DNA of 64,000 nt from the NCBI RefSeq assembly GCF_001422725.1, contig NZ_LMMA01000001.1:1-64000 (forward strand). Direction: 5' to 3'. Positions 1-8,391 of this stretch are shown one piece after another. This stretch comes from Flavobacterium sp. Leaf82. Its GTDB lineage: Bacteria; Bacteroidota; Bacteroidia; Flavobacteriales; Flavobacteriaceae. The notes under the pieces were generated by a model. It ran no database searches and was not told the DNA's origin. It saw nothing but the letters and a program-made list of their open reading frames with translations. The position numbers were made by a program, and so were the translations under genes. The first letter of the stretch is position 1. Every line of letters starts with the position of its first letter.

Positions 1-331
1 AATAGTAAACTTTATAAAAATTATTAATCACTATAGTAAAAATTGATTTTTATAAAAACTGAAAATTTAAAATTGACAAAATATAAAAGTTAAACATGAA
101 TTTTAATCAAATCGATTCAAAGTTAACTTTATAAACAATTCTATGTTAATAACCATAAATACTAGGAATAATGATACCTAAAACTAAAATAAATACTTCT
201 AATAAACGATTTTTTAAAAGATGATAAATGAGTCAGAAGAAATGAAAAATTAGCTCAAAATTGATTTATGAAAGCCAATTTTAATCTACTAAATCTATAA
301 TTTTTAAATATCAATAGAAAAAACAAATAAT
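1..331. other. AT-rich gene-free stretch
   Basis: No supportable gene. The stretch is strongly AT-rich with no convincing open reading frame, tRNA or long inverted repeat. It lies downstream of the minus-strand glnS terminator, so it is probably a spacer or the edge of something outside the window. Confidence 0.5.
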
Positions 332-360
332 AAAAAAAAGCGCTTATAAAAAGCGCTTTT
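332..360 (-). terminator. Rho-independent terminator of glnS
   Basis: A 10-bp stem AAAAGCGCTT / AAGCGCTTTT (336-345 with 351-360) and 5-nt loop. On the minus strand it is followed by a run of eight T. It sits 18 bp past the glnS stop codon. Confidence 0.85.
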
Positions 361-377
361 AATAGATTTTAATGATA

Positions 378-2495
378 TTATATTTTTACCATTTCCTGAA
401 GAATTTCGATTTCTCTTTCAGAAGCATTTTTTGGCGGATTTGAATACAATTTTAAAATTTCATCTTCAAATTGATTTTTCAAACTTAAATCTTCAATATC
501 TCTTAAATTCAAAAGAGCTTTAGATCTCACATAAGTCGACTCGCTTCTAAGAGACATTATATATAATTTTTTAATATCCTCTTCTTCAAAATCTGCAGAT
601 TTTAAATGCGAATATTTCAAAATAAACTGAGCAAACAATAATGAACCTTTGTTATTATTGATATTCTTCTTTAAAGAATTTTGTAATAAAGAAAAACTGG
701 AAACATTTTTAATGCTCTCCCCTATTGCACTTTCAATTGCAATACGCTCTGGTTTTGTTTCTACTTTAAAATATTTGTTAATATCTTTTAAAGAATTATT
801 GATACTGTTTTCTTCTTTTTTACCCTTTTCTTCCCAGGCATCTTTTAGTCCAACAGTTTTGTTAAACACTAATTTTGAAGCAGTTGAATCTTTATCAACA
901 GTAAAATATCCTAAACGTTGAAACTGAAATTTATCTTCATTTTGAGCTGTTGATAAACTTGGTTCAACAAATCCTTTTATAATTTCTAACGAATTTGGAT
1001 TAACAAAATCTAAGAAATTTTTCTCTTTATAACTGTCCGGTGCTTCATCTGTAAACAAACGATCGTACATGCGAACTTCTGCTTCAACTGCATGAGAAAT
1101 AGAAACCCAATGTAAGGTTCCTGAAACTTTTCTTTGGCTTGCTTCTGTTCCGCTTCCGCTTAAAGAATCAGTATCATAAGTTACATGAATCTCTGTAATA
1201 TTTCCTTCAGCATCTTTTATAACACTTTCTCCTTTAATAATATACGCATTTTTAAGACGTACTTCTTTTCCTAAAGTCAAACGGAAAAATTTCGCTGGAG
1301 CTTCTTCTAAAAAGTCTTCTCTTTCGATATATAATTCACGGGAAAAAGGTACTTTTCTAAAACCGGCATTTTCATCTTCCTGATTATTTTCGGCTTCAAG
1401 CCACTCTTCTTTCCCTTCAGGATAATTTGTAATTACCAATTTTACAGGATCTAAAACTGCCATTACACGAGGTGCAATTTTGTTCAGATCTTCACGGATA
1501 CAAAACTCTAAAACCGATATATTAATCAAATTATCACGTTTTGCAATTCCGGTTGTATTGGCAAAATTACGTAGTGAAGCAGCTGTAAAACCTCTTCTTC
1601 TTAACCCGGAAATTGTTGACATTCTTGGATCATCCCAACCGTTAACATGCTTTTCCTTAACTAGTTGTTGTAACTTTCTTTTACTAACAACGGTATGTGA
1701 TAAGTTACGTCTTGCAAATTCTCTTTGCTTTGGACGCAGTTTATTTTCGTCTAAAATTTGATCTAAAAACCAATCGTATAATTCACGATGAGGCAAAAAT
1801 TCAAGTGTACAAAAAGAGTGTGAAATCTCTTCCAGATAATCACTTTGACCGTGTGCCCAATCATACATTGGATATATTTTCCAGGCATCTCCTGTTCTAT
1901 GATGTTCTTTGTGTAAAATCCTGTACATGATAGGATCACGCATTAGCATATTGGTCGATTTCATATCGATTTTAGCACGAAGAATATGTGTTCCAGCCTC
2001 AAATTCACCGCTTTTCATTCTTTCGAATAAGTCTAAATTCTCTTCAATCGAACGATTTCTGTACGGGCTATCAGTTCCTGTAGTCGATGGAGTTCCTTTT
2101 TGAATCGCCATATCCTCAGAAGACTGACTATCAACATATGCTTTATCTTTTTTAATTAATAAAACCGCCCAATCATATAATTGTTGAAAATAATCAGAAG
2201 CATAACGTTCTTCGGCCCAAGTATAGCCTAGCCACTCTACATCTTTTTTAATTGCATCAACAAATTCCTGTTCTTCTTTTTCAGGATTTGTATCATCAAA
2301 ACGTAAATTCACAGGAGATTGATAATCAATTCCCAAACCAAAATTTAATGCAATAGCACTTGCATGACCAATGTGTAAATAACCATTAGGTTCCGGTGGA
2401 AAACGAAAATGAAGTTTATTTTGTGATAGACCTGATTTAAGATCTTCTTCTATGATTTGTTCAATAAAATTGAGTGATTTCTCTTCTGATGCCAT
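378..2495 (-). CDS. glnS: Glutaminyl-tRNA synthetase with C-terminal extension
   Basis: Class I aminoacyl-tRNA synthetase that charges tRNA-Gln in the cytosol. The HIGH motif is seen at residues 41-44 within PPEPNGYLHIGH, and a KMSKS-equivalent VVSKRKL near residue 269. The catalytic Rossmann domain is followed by the beta-barrel anticodon-binding region up to about residue 555, where bacterial GlnRS normally ends. This protein runs to 705 residues. The extra ~145 residues are mostly helical and charged; Bacteroidota GlnRS with such tails are often described as GlnRS/YqeY-domain fusions, but I cannot confirm that fold here. The gene is monocistronic, divergent from folB, with its own promoter at 2514-2521 and a terminator. 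Sure of the synthetase, unsure of the tail. Confidence 0.95.
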   Translation of the reverse strand: MASEEKSLNFIEQIIEEDLKSGLSQNKLHFRFPPEPNGYLHIGHASAIALNFGLGIDYQSPVNLRFDDTNPEKEEQEFVDAIKKDVEWLGYTWAEERYASDYFQQLYDWAVLLIKKDKAYVDSQSSEDMAIQKGTPSTTGTDSPYRNRSIEENLDLFERMKSGEFEAGTHILRAKIDMKSTNMLMRDPIMYRILHKEHHRTGDAWKIYPMYDWAHGQSDYLEEISHSFCTLEFLPHRELYDWFLDQILDENKLRPKQREFARRNLSHTVVSKRKLQQLVKEKHVNGWDDPRMSTISGLRRRGFTAASLRNFANTTGIAKRDNLINISVLEFCIREDLNKIAPRVMAVLDPVKLVITNYPEGKEEWLEAENNQEDENAGFRKVPFSRELYIEREDFLEEAPAKFFRLTLGKEVRLKNAYIIKGESVIKDAEGNITEIHVTYDTDSLSGSGTEASQRKVSGTLHWVSISHAVEAEVRMYDRLFTDEAPDSYKEKNFLDFVNPNSLEIIKGFVEPSLSTAQNEDKFQFQRLGYFTVDKDSTASKLVFNKTVGLKDAWEEKGKKEENSINNSLKDINKYFKVETKPERIAIESAIGESIKNVSSFSLLQNSLKKNINNNKGSLLFAQFILKYSHLKSADFEEEDIKKLYIMSLRSESTYVRSKALLNLRDIEDLSLKNQFEDEILKLYSNPPKNASEREIEILQEMVKI

Positions 2496-2513
2496 TATTT
2501 ATAGTAATTTTAG

Positions 2514-2521
2514 CAAAGATA
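2514..2521 (-). promoter_or_regulatory. Promoter -7 element of glnS
   Basis: On the minus strand this reads TATCTTTG, an exact match to the Bacteroidota -7 consensus TAnnTTTG, 18 bp before the glnS ATG. No clear -33 TTTG was found. Confidence 0.6.
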
Positions 2522-2612
2522 AAAAAGTTTACAGTTTTCGGTTTACAGTTTACAGTTTTCTTTAGAAACTTATCAGTAAACCTGAAACTTAGAGCTTGAA
2601 ACTAAATTTAAA

Positions 2613-2972
2613 ATGGGAGTTATTAAACTAAAAAACATTCGCACTTTTTCATACCACGGATGTTTAATTGAAGAAGGAAAAATTGGATCTGACTACACTG
2701 TTGATCTAAAAATTAAAACTAATTTACAAAAATCAGCTCAAACAGATCATCTTTTAGATACTGTTGATTATGTTCATTTGAACAAAATTGTTACCGAAGA
2801 AATGGCGATTCGTTCGCATTTATTAGAACATGTAGCCAAAAGAATCAATATTCGCGTACTTGCAGAAATAGAAATGATAGAAAAAACAACTGTTTGGGTT
2901 TCTAAAATAAATCCTCCTATTGGTGGTGATGTTGAGTCAGTTACTATAAAAATGACCGAAAATAGAAAGTAA
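2613..2972 (+). CDS. folB: Dihydroneopterin aldolase
   Basis: Converts 7,8-dihydroneopterin to 6-hydroxymethyl-dihydropterin and glycolaldehyde in folate synthesis. The 119-residue length and family signatures fit: FSYHGCLIEEGKIG near residues 12-25, the DTVDY segment, HLLEHVA near residue 70 and the lysine-containing SKINPPIGGDV near residue 97. The enzyme normally forms an octamer in the cytosol. The gene stands alone on the plus strand between glnS (divergent) and tRNA-Cys. Its upstream spacer (2522-2612) carries repeated GTTTACAGT words rather than a recognisable promoter. Confidence 0.92.
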   Translation: MGVIKLKNIRTFSYHGCLIEEGKIGSDYTVDLKIKTNLQKSAQTDHLLDTVDYVHLNKIVTEEMAIRSHLLEHVAKRINIRVLAEIEMIEKTTVWVSKINPPIGGDVESVTIKMTENRK

Positions 2973-3041
2973 TTCTTTTAAATAAAAAGCTATTTTTTTA
3001 AAATACTTCATTTTAAACTTTTGAAATTTAAAGATTTTAGT

Positions 3042-3049
3042 TACTTTTG
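3042..3049 (+). promoter_or_regulatory. Promoter of tRNA-Cys
   Basis: TACTTTTG is an exact TAnnTTTG -7 element, with a TTTG -33 element at 3020-3023 and an 18-bp spacer, the standard Bacteroidota layout. The mature tRNA 5' end lies 17 bp downstream. Confidence 0.75.
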
Positions 3050-3065
3050 CCATCCGTTCAACTAC

Positions 3066-3136
3066 GGCGTCGTGGCCGAGCGGCTAGGCTGGGCTCTGCA
3101 AAAGCTCCTACTCCGGTTCGAATCCGGACGATGCCT
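3066..3136 (+). tRNA. tRNA-Cys (GCA)
   Basis: Full cloverleaf. The 7-bp acceptor stem GGCGTCG pairs with CGATGCC (one G-T wobble). The anticodon loop CTGCAAA has anticodon GCA, and the T-arm is TCCGG-TTCGAAT-CCGGA. Discriminator base T73 is the known identity base for cysteine. CCA is not encoded. A terminator follows at once. The last 21 nt of the tRNA and its terminator are repeated three more times downstream. Confidence 0.97.
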
Positions 3137-3454
3137 CAAAAACCTCTAAAGAAATTTGGAGGTTTTTTTTATGTTTAAATTTTTAGAAAAAATTAGATAA
3201 AGATGACGTTCGAATCCGGACGATGCCTCAAAAACCTTTAAGGAAACTTAGAGGTTTTTTTATGTTTAAATTTTAGAAAAAATTAGATAAAGATGACGTT
3301 CGAATCCGGACGATGCCTCTAAAACCTCTAAAGAAATTTAGAGGTTTTTTTTATGTTTAATTTTTAGAAAAAAATAGATAAAGATGACGTTCGAATCCGG
3401 ATGATGATCAAAAACCTTCAAGGAAACTTGGAGGTTTTTTTATGTTTAAATTTT
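3116..3454 (+). repeat. Tandem array of tRNA-Cys 3' tail plus terminator
   Basis: Four head-to-tail units of about 90 bp start at 3116, 3208, 3298 and 3389; the last is cut short at about 3454. Each begins GTTCGAATCCGGACGATG, the 3' end of tRNA-Cys. A hairpin with an 8-bp stem and invariant GAAA loop follows, then a T-run, then an AT-rich segment containing TTAGATAAAGATGAC. The stems differ between copies but stay paired (for example CCTCTAAA/TTTGGAGG, CCTTTAAG/CTTAGAGG and CCTTCAAG/CTTGGAGG). Only the first unit belongs to a complete tRNA. Confidence 0.95.
3139..3169 (+). terminator. Terminator of tRNA-Cys
   Basis: Stem CCTCTAAA / TTTGGAGG with GAAA loop followed by eight T, directly after the tRNA. 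Three paralogous hairpins follow in the tandem array. Confidence 0.85.
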
Positions 3455-3462
3455 CCTCAATC

Positions 3463-3566
3463 TTGTCATTTCGAAGAATGAGAAATCTTCGTAAGTGACT
3501 CGACAAAGATTGTCACTTTTCTATGCGGAGTTACTTACGAAGATTTCTCATTCTTCGAAATGACAA
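3463..3566. repeat. 34-bp perfect inverted repeat
   Basis: Left arm 3463-3496 (begins TTGTCATTTCGAAGAATGAG) and right arm 3533-3566 are exact reverse complements over 34 bp. The 36-nt loop itself holds a small GACAA/TTGTC hairpin. The arms and loop do not code. It looks like a REP-like palindromic unit of the kind scattered in flavobacterial intergenic DNA. Confidence 0.9.
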
Positions 3567-3623
3567 ACTTTATGTAAATAGCTTAGTGAGATTACTTCGT
3601 TCCTAACAATGACTTATAAACAC

Positions 3624-3650
3624 AAAAAAACCTCTGAAATACAGAGGTTT
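3624..3650 (-). terminator. Terminator of the rnr-GIN-lysE group
   Basis: Stem CCTCTG/CAGAGG extended by AAA/TTT, with loop AAATA at 3637-3641. On the minus strand a run of seven T follows. It lies just past the stop codon of the exporter gene. Confidence 0.8.
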
Positions 3651-3677
3651 AAATTTATATTTTTGAGTTATTAACAA

Positions 3678-4358
3678 CTACTTTTTCTCAATCTTCTCAA
3701 AAGCATTGCGAACCATTTCTTTTTCTTTTGGAAACCAACCCTGAGTTATTAACACCAGTCCAAAAATCATTAAAACAATACTAATTGCTTTTTTAATTTT
3801 AAGAATATTAGTTGGTGTCATTTTAGATTTTAATTGTTTGGCTAATAATATTTTAAGGCAATCAACTAACAAATAAGTAATGATTACTGAAGCAAAAAAA
3901 GTAAACATTCTTGAGTTTTGCATTTCTAATTTTGGTCCTACAGAAATGATAACTGCTAACCAGAAACCCAATACACCAATGTTGATAACGTTCAGTAAAA
4001 AGCCTTTTATAAACAAACTACCGTAGTTTCTTTTAATGATATCGCGGTCGATTTCTTCATCATCAATTTTTTCTTCATTTTTTAATCTTACGAAAGAAAT
4101 TATACCGTAAGCCAGCATAATGATTCCGCCAAAAATAAAGAGAGCAGGTTTGTCCTTTAAACTCTGAATAAGTCTGTAACTACCTAAATAAGCAATTCCT
4201 ATAAAAAAAATATCACCTAATACCACACCAAGATCAAAAACTATTGCAGCTCTAAACCCTTTTGTAATACTGGTTTCCAGTAGTATAAAAAATACTGGAC
4301 CTACCATAAAACTTAAAAAAAGTCCCCATGGCAGTCCAGCCAAAATATCATTTATCAT
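3678..4358 (-). CDS. LysE/RhtB-type amino-acid exporter
   Basis: Integral membrane protein of 226 residues with about six hydrophobic segments. The N-terminus GLPWGLFLSFMVGPVFFIL matches the glycine/proline-containing first helix of LysE-family translocators (usual length 200-230). Family members export basic or neutral amino acids; the substrate here cannot be read. A charged loop EEKIDDEEIDRD near residue 95 separates two halves. The gene is last in a minus-strand series after rnr and the GIN-domain gene (14-bp gap) and is probably co-transcribed with them. Confidence 0.8.
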   Translation of the reverse strand: MINDILAGLPWGLFLSFMVGPVFFILLETSITKGFRAAIVFDLGVVLGDIFFIGIAYLGSYRLIQSLKDKPALFIFGGIIMLAYGIISFVRLKNEEKIDDEEIDRDIIKRNYGSLFIKGFLLNVINIGVLGFWLAVIISVGPKLEMQNSRMFTFFASVIITYLLVDCLKILLAKQLKSKMTPTNILKIKKAISIVLMIFGLVLITQGWFPKEKEMVRNAFEKIEKK

Positions 4359-4372
4359 TCAAATACGATTTC

Positions 4373-5041
4373 TTATTTTACTTCTTCGATTTTACCTCCA
4401 AAAACCGTTTTCTGATTAATTTGTTTCGGTTTACCATAAATGTAAATAGAGCCTCCTGCGCTTACTTTTGCATCAACTAAGGTCGAAGCATTCACATCTG
4501 CTTTTCCGCCCGCAGAAACGCTTACTTTAGTCTGAGACGTGGATAATTTACTTCCCAGGAAATATCCGCCAGCTCCTAAACTTGCTTCAAGGTTATCTGC
4601 TTTACCAGTTGCAGTAATTTCTCCGCCAGAAACAGAGCTTACTTTTAGTTTATCAACATTCAAATCTACATTAATTTTAGCACCTTCCTGCGCACTTACT
4701 TTAAACGAAGTTGCTTTTATAGCTTCTTTACTTATAACCTCTGCACCTTCATTAGCATCGATCAATTCAATGTGTTTATAATACAAAGTTACTTCAAGAT
4801 CATTTCCTGACAACAGTTTTGGAAAAGGCATTCTTAATTTTAATACACCATTCTTATTTACAGCTTCCAGTTCTGTTTCTCTTGCTCCTTTTATAACAAC
4901 TTTATTTTCAGACGACTGAACTAATTTTACACTTAATTTATCGTAAACTTTTACAGTATCAAAATCACCTAAATCTTTGGTAACCTGACCAAAAGACATT
5001 TGAACAAATAAAATTGCCGCTCCTATAATTAACTTTTTCAT
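4373..5041 (-). CDS. Secreted GIN-domain (DUF2807) protein
   Basis: A 222-residue protein with an N-terminal signal peptide (MKKLIIGAAILFVQMSFG) and a body of short beta-strand repeats rich in V, K, S and G. Repeated segments such as KVSAQEGAKI, KVSSVSGGEI and KVSAGGSIYI match the single-stranded beta-helix of the head GIN-domain family. The function of the family is unknown; most members are exported to the periplasm or outer membrane. It sits 24 bp downstream of rnr, so it is likely in the same transcript. No lipobox is visible. Confidence 0.82.
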   Translation of the reverse strand: MKKLIIGAAILFVQMSFGQVTKDLGDFDTVKVYDKLSVKLVQSSENKVVIKGARETELEAVNKNGVLKLRMPFPKLLSGNDLEVTLYYKHIELIDANEGAEVISKEAIKATSFKVSAQEGAKINVDLNVDKLKVSSVSGGEITATGKADNLEASLGAGGYFLGSKLSTSQTKVSVSAGGKADVNASTLVDAKVSAGGSIYIYGKPKQINQKTVFGGKIEEVK

Positions 5042-5065
5042 ACTTTTATTTTTATAATTAAACCT

Positions 5066-7246
5066 CTATTCTGCTCTTCTCAAAAAATGAAAATCCAGTT
5101 GTTTCTTCACTAAATCTGCATTTTTAACTTTTACATATATTTCATCTCCTAGTTGTAAAATACTATTTGAAGTTGCTCCAACTAAAGCATATTGTTTTTC
5201 ATCAAAAGTGTAATAATCATCTTTTATTTCTCTGATTCTTACCATTCCTTCGCATTTGTTAGACACGATTTCAACATAAATTCCCCACTCAGTAACACCG
5301 GAAATAACTCCAAGAAATTCTTCGTCCTGATGATCCTGCATGTATTTAACCTGCATGTATTTAATACTATCACGTTCAGCATTAGTGGCTAAACTTTCCA
5401 TATTAGAACAATGTAAACATTTTGTTTCGTAAACTTCTTCATCTACAGAAGCTCCATTATCCAAGTAATATTGCAGCAAACGATGTACCATAACGTCAGG
5501 ATAACGACGAATTGGCGAAGTAAAATGGCTGTAATAATCAAAAGCTAAACCGTAATGGCCAATATTTTCTGTTGAATATTTGGCTTTACTCATACTTCTA
5601 ATTGCAAGAGTATCAATTAAATTTTGCTCTTTTTTACCGTTTACTTCTTCCATCAAAGCATTCAATGATTTCGAAATATCTCCTTTGTTACGGAAATCTA
5701 TTTTATAACCAAATTTAGCAATTACGGTTTGCATCGCAATTAATTTGTCTTCATTTGGTTCATCGTGAATCCTGTAAACAAATGTTTTCTTTTGTTTTCC
5801 AATGTATTCAGCCACTTTTCTATTGGCCAAAAGCATGAATTCTTCGATAAGATGATTGGCATCTTTAGAAACTTTAAAGTAAACTCCTTCCGGTTCTCCT
5901 TGCTCATCTAAATTGAATTTTACTTCGACTTTATCAAAAGAAATTGCTCCATTTGCCATTCTTTTCTTTCTTAGAATCTTAGCTAACTCATCTAATTTTA
6001 AAGTAGCATTTGTTATTTCATCAGAAACGGTATAAGATTCTCCGGTAATTGAAATGTCAACCGGAATCGTACTGTCTTTTGTTTCAATGATATATTGTGC
6101 TTCTTCATAAGCAAATCGCTGATCTGAATAAATTACTGTTCTGCCAAACCATTGATTGATAACTTGTGCGTTTTCTGAAACTTCAAAAATAGCTGAGAAC
6201 GTATATTTCTCTTCATTTGGACGTAATGAACACGCAAAATTAGATAAAACCTCCGGAAGCATTGGCACTACTCTATCGACTAAATAAACCGAAGTTGCAC
6301 GTTGATAGGCTTCATCATCCAGGATTGTTCCTTCTTCCAGATAATACGAAACATCGGCAATGTGAATACCAATTTCGTAATTTCCGTTTTCTAACTTTTT
6401 GAAAGACAAGGCATCATCAAAATCTTTTGCATCTTTTGGATCTATCGTAAACGTAAGCGTATCACGCATATCACGACGTTTTGCAATTTCAGATTCCTGA
6501 ATCGATGTATCAATTTTTTGTGCATAAACCTCTACTTCTACCGGAAAATCTGATGGTAAACCGTATTCAGCCAAAATAGCGTGAATCTCTGTATTGTGTT
6601 CTCCAGGTTTTCCTAAAACTTTAATCACAGATCCAAAAGGACTATCAGCTCTTTTTGGCCAATCTTCGATGGTAACTAAAACAACATCACCATTTTCTGC
6701 TTCTCCAATTTTATCTTTGGGGATAAAAATATCCGTATACATTTTAGGATTTGCCGTTGATACAAAAGCAAAATTTGCCTGAATATCTATAACTCCTACG
6801 AACTCTGTTTTATTTCTTTCTACAACTTCAATTACTTCACCTTCAGGTCTTTTACCTTTTCTACGGTTATAAACATAAACTTTTACTTTGTCTTTGTCTA
6901 AAGCACGATTCAAATTATTAGTTGGGATAAATACATCTTCGGTAAAATCAGGACAAATAAAATACGCCGTTTTTCTACTCGTCATATCAATTGTTCCTTC
7001 GTAATAATCCTGACTTTCTGCTTTTACTAAATATTTTCCAGGTTCAGATTCTATTATTTTTTTTGAAGCAGCCAGTATTTTTAAATCTTTTATAATCTGG
7101 TTTCTGCTTTTTGTATCATCAAGTTCAAGCTTTGCTCCTATTTGTTTGTAATTAAATGCTTTATTAGGGCTTTGCGATAAAATTTTTATTATTTTACTGG
7201 AGAAATCTTTCTCATTTTTTATCGGCTTTCTAATTTTCTTACTCAT
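5066..7246 (-). CDS. rnr: Ribonuclease R
   Basis: 3'-5' hydrolytic exoribonuclease of the RNB (RNase II) family that degrades structured RNA. The 726 residues show an N-terminal winged-helix-like part (1-75), cold-shock OB domains (about 85-240), the RNB catalytic domain from about residue 260 with the Mg-binding DPKDAKDFDDAL motif, the conserved FTSPIRRYPD near residue 585, and a C-terminal S1 domain (about 640-722). All key acidic residues are present. It is first gene of the minus-strand series with the GIN protein and exporter. Length and order are normal for the family. Confidence 0.96.
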   Translation of the reverse strand: MSKKIRKPIKNEKDFSSKIIKILSQSPNKAFNYKQIGAKLELDDTKSRNQIIKDLKILAASKKIIESEPGKYLVKAESQDYYEGTIDMTSRKTAYFICPDFTEDVFIPTNNLNRALDKDKVKVYVYNRRKGKRPEGEVIEVVERNKTEFVGVIDIQANFAFVSTANPKMYTDIFIPKDKIGEAENGDVVLVTIEDWPKRADSPFGSVIKVLGKPGEHNTEIHAILAEYGLPSDFPVEVEVYAQKIDTSIQESEIAKRRDMRDTLTFTIDPKDAKDFDDALSFKKLENGNYEIGIHIADVSYYLEEGTILDDEAYQRATSVYLVDRVVPMLPEVLSNFACSLRPNEEKYTFSAIFEVSENAQVINQWFGRTVIYSDQRFAYEEAQYIIETKDSTIPVDISITGESYTVSDEITNATLKLDELAKILRKKRMANGAISFDKVEVKFNLDEQGEPEGVYFKVSKDANHLIEEFMLLANRKVAEYIGKQKKTFVYRIHDEPNEDKLIAMQTVIAKFGYKIDFRNKGDISKSLNALMEEVNGKKEQNLIDTLAIRSMSKAKYSTENIGHYGLAFDYYSHFTSPIRRYPDVMVHRLLQYYLDNGASVDEEVYETKCLHCSNMESLATNAERDSIKYMQVKYMQDHQDEEFLGVISGVTEWGIYVEIVSNKCEGMVRIREIKDDYYTFDEKQYALVGATSNSILQLGDEIYVKVKNADLVKKQLDFHFLRRAE

Positions 7247-7353
7247 ATATCTTTTCTTAAAAAGTTAAAATTACAAATAAGATATCAGATTATAGATTTT
7301 AACAAATAAATTATTAAAAATATAACTTTCGTATATTTACAAAAAGACCCTTT

Positions 7354-7587
7354 ATGGAAAGCTTTAAAACCATTGCAATATTCAATTATCAGCACGAAAC
7401 AGTCGTTCTGAAGCACTTATTAGAGCAAGAACAGATTCCGTATTATTTTGAAAACGAAATGACCTTATCTGTCGTTCCAATGTACACGACGGCGTTGGGT
7501 GGAATCAAACTCAAAGTTCATCCAAATGATTTCGACGAAGTTCAGCAAATTCTTGACAATCTTAATAACCCACTTCAAATTGTTTAA
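7354..7587 (+). CDS. DUF2007-type small protein
   Basis: A 77-residue protein (ESFKTIAIFNYQHETVVLKHLL...) resembling the DUF2007 / putative signal-transducing protein family: a small alpha/beta fold with a first strand, helix and a GGIKLKVHPNDFDEVQQIL ending. No biochemical role is established for the family. It is divergent from rnr and borders the gene-free candidate origin. The start ATG follows a near-consensus promoter (TATATTTA). Confidence 0.75.
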   Translation: MESFKTIAIFNYQHETVVLKHLLEQEQIPYYFENEMTLSVVPMYTTALGGIKLKVHPNDFDEVQQILDNLNNPLQIV

Positions 7588-8224
7588 ACTCCTCTAATTT
7601 TTCAATTTCAAATTATTTTTTTTCTTTTAAACTTTCAAAGTTGTCAACATATATTAAATACAACAAAAAGAAAAATTTAAATTAAATTAATTTTTGGTTG
7701 TTATTATAGCTTGTTAATATGTGCTATAAATTTATTTTTAAAAGCATTGAAATGAAGTTTCTCTTAGTTATCTTGAGTTATCAACATACTTATATTTTGT
7801 TAAAGGATTAATTTCTAAGCCTTTTCTTATTTTAATTAACAACGGTTGACAACCAAAAAACAATTGATTTTGTAGATAAGTTCATATGTTGATTTTTGTT
7901 GAAAATAGCATTTTTGGTATTGATAACTTTTATAAAAATTCATCAAACTTTATTAGGTTATTTCATTGCAGTTTTGGATTAGGTTTTTTTTCGACACAAC
8001 CAAAAAAAACTTCTAATTTTCTATCTTAACTTATGAACAAATAATGTTAATTTAAAGTTAACTGAATATCAACGAATTAGCTTTTGCTATTAACATTATA
8101 AAATTTTAACAAAATAAATGAATATTATTTATTGATTATGAGATACTTACAGAGTTGTTAATAATGTTGATAACTGTTAAGTTTTTGATATAAAGCTAGT
8201 TGTAATTTAATGTTTTTTTGCCAC

Positions 8225-8242
8225 TCTCGATAGCTATCGGGA
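8225..8242. repeat. Small GATAGCTATC palindromic element
   Basis: TCTCGATAGCTATCGGGA: a palindrome with one arm position changed from TCCCGATAGCTATCGGGA. It resembles the CCCGAAGC.TCGGG elements at 27771 and 31963 in this window. Confidence 0.5.
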
Positions 8243-8354
8243 TCACGAATGTACTCGAATTTTAATTGTCATGTTTTGTACAAGATTTAAACTAACGATG
8301 AAAAAGAAATTAGTGAAAATTAGTGAAATTCGTGGCAAACATTTATTAAATGAG

Positions 8355-8362
8355 TAAATTTG
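8355..8362 (+). promoter_or_regulatory. Promoter -7 element of rpiB
   Basis: TAAATTTG, an exact TAnnTTTG match, 29 bp before the rpiB ATG. No good -33 TTTG. Confidence 0.55.
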
Positions 8363-8391
8363 TACTACACAACTTAATAGTATAGAAAAAA

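Larger units (their letters stand above)
7588..8391. other. Gene-free AT-rich region, candidate replication origin
   Basis: About 800 bp without a credible ORF, roughly 75-80% AT by eye. DnaA-box-like nonamers are clustered: TTATCAACA at 7778-7786 and its reverse complement at 8165-8173; related TTGTCAACA at 7641-7649; and reverse-strand matches at 7844-7852 (TTGTCAACC), 7887-7895 (AAATCAACA), 7897-7905 (TTTTCAACA) and 7918-7926 (TTATCAATA). The E. coli box is TTATCCACA. Gene orientation diverges here: mostly minus to the left, mostly plus to the right including ATP synthase. dnaA is not adjacent, which is common in Bacteroidota. An origin is an inference; a long untranslated or regulatory region is the alternative. 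Confidence 0.4.

Noticed and set aside
3208..3454. Additional tRNA genes
   Set aside because: The extra copies contain only the last 21 nt of tRNA-Cys; no acceptor 5' half, D-arm or anticodon arm.
3116..3454. CRISPR array
   Set aside because: The ~90-bp units are repeated along their full length, with no unique spacers.
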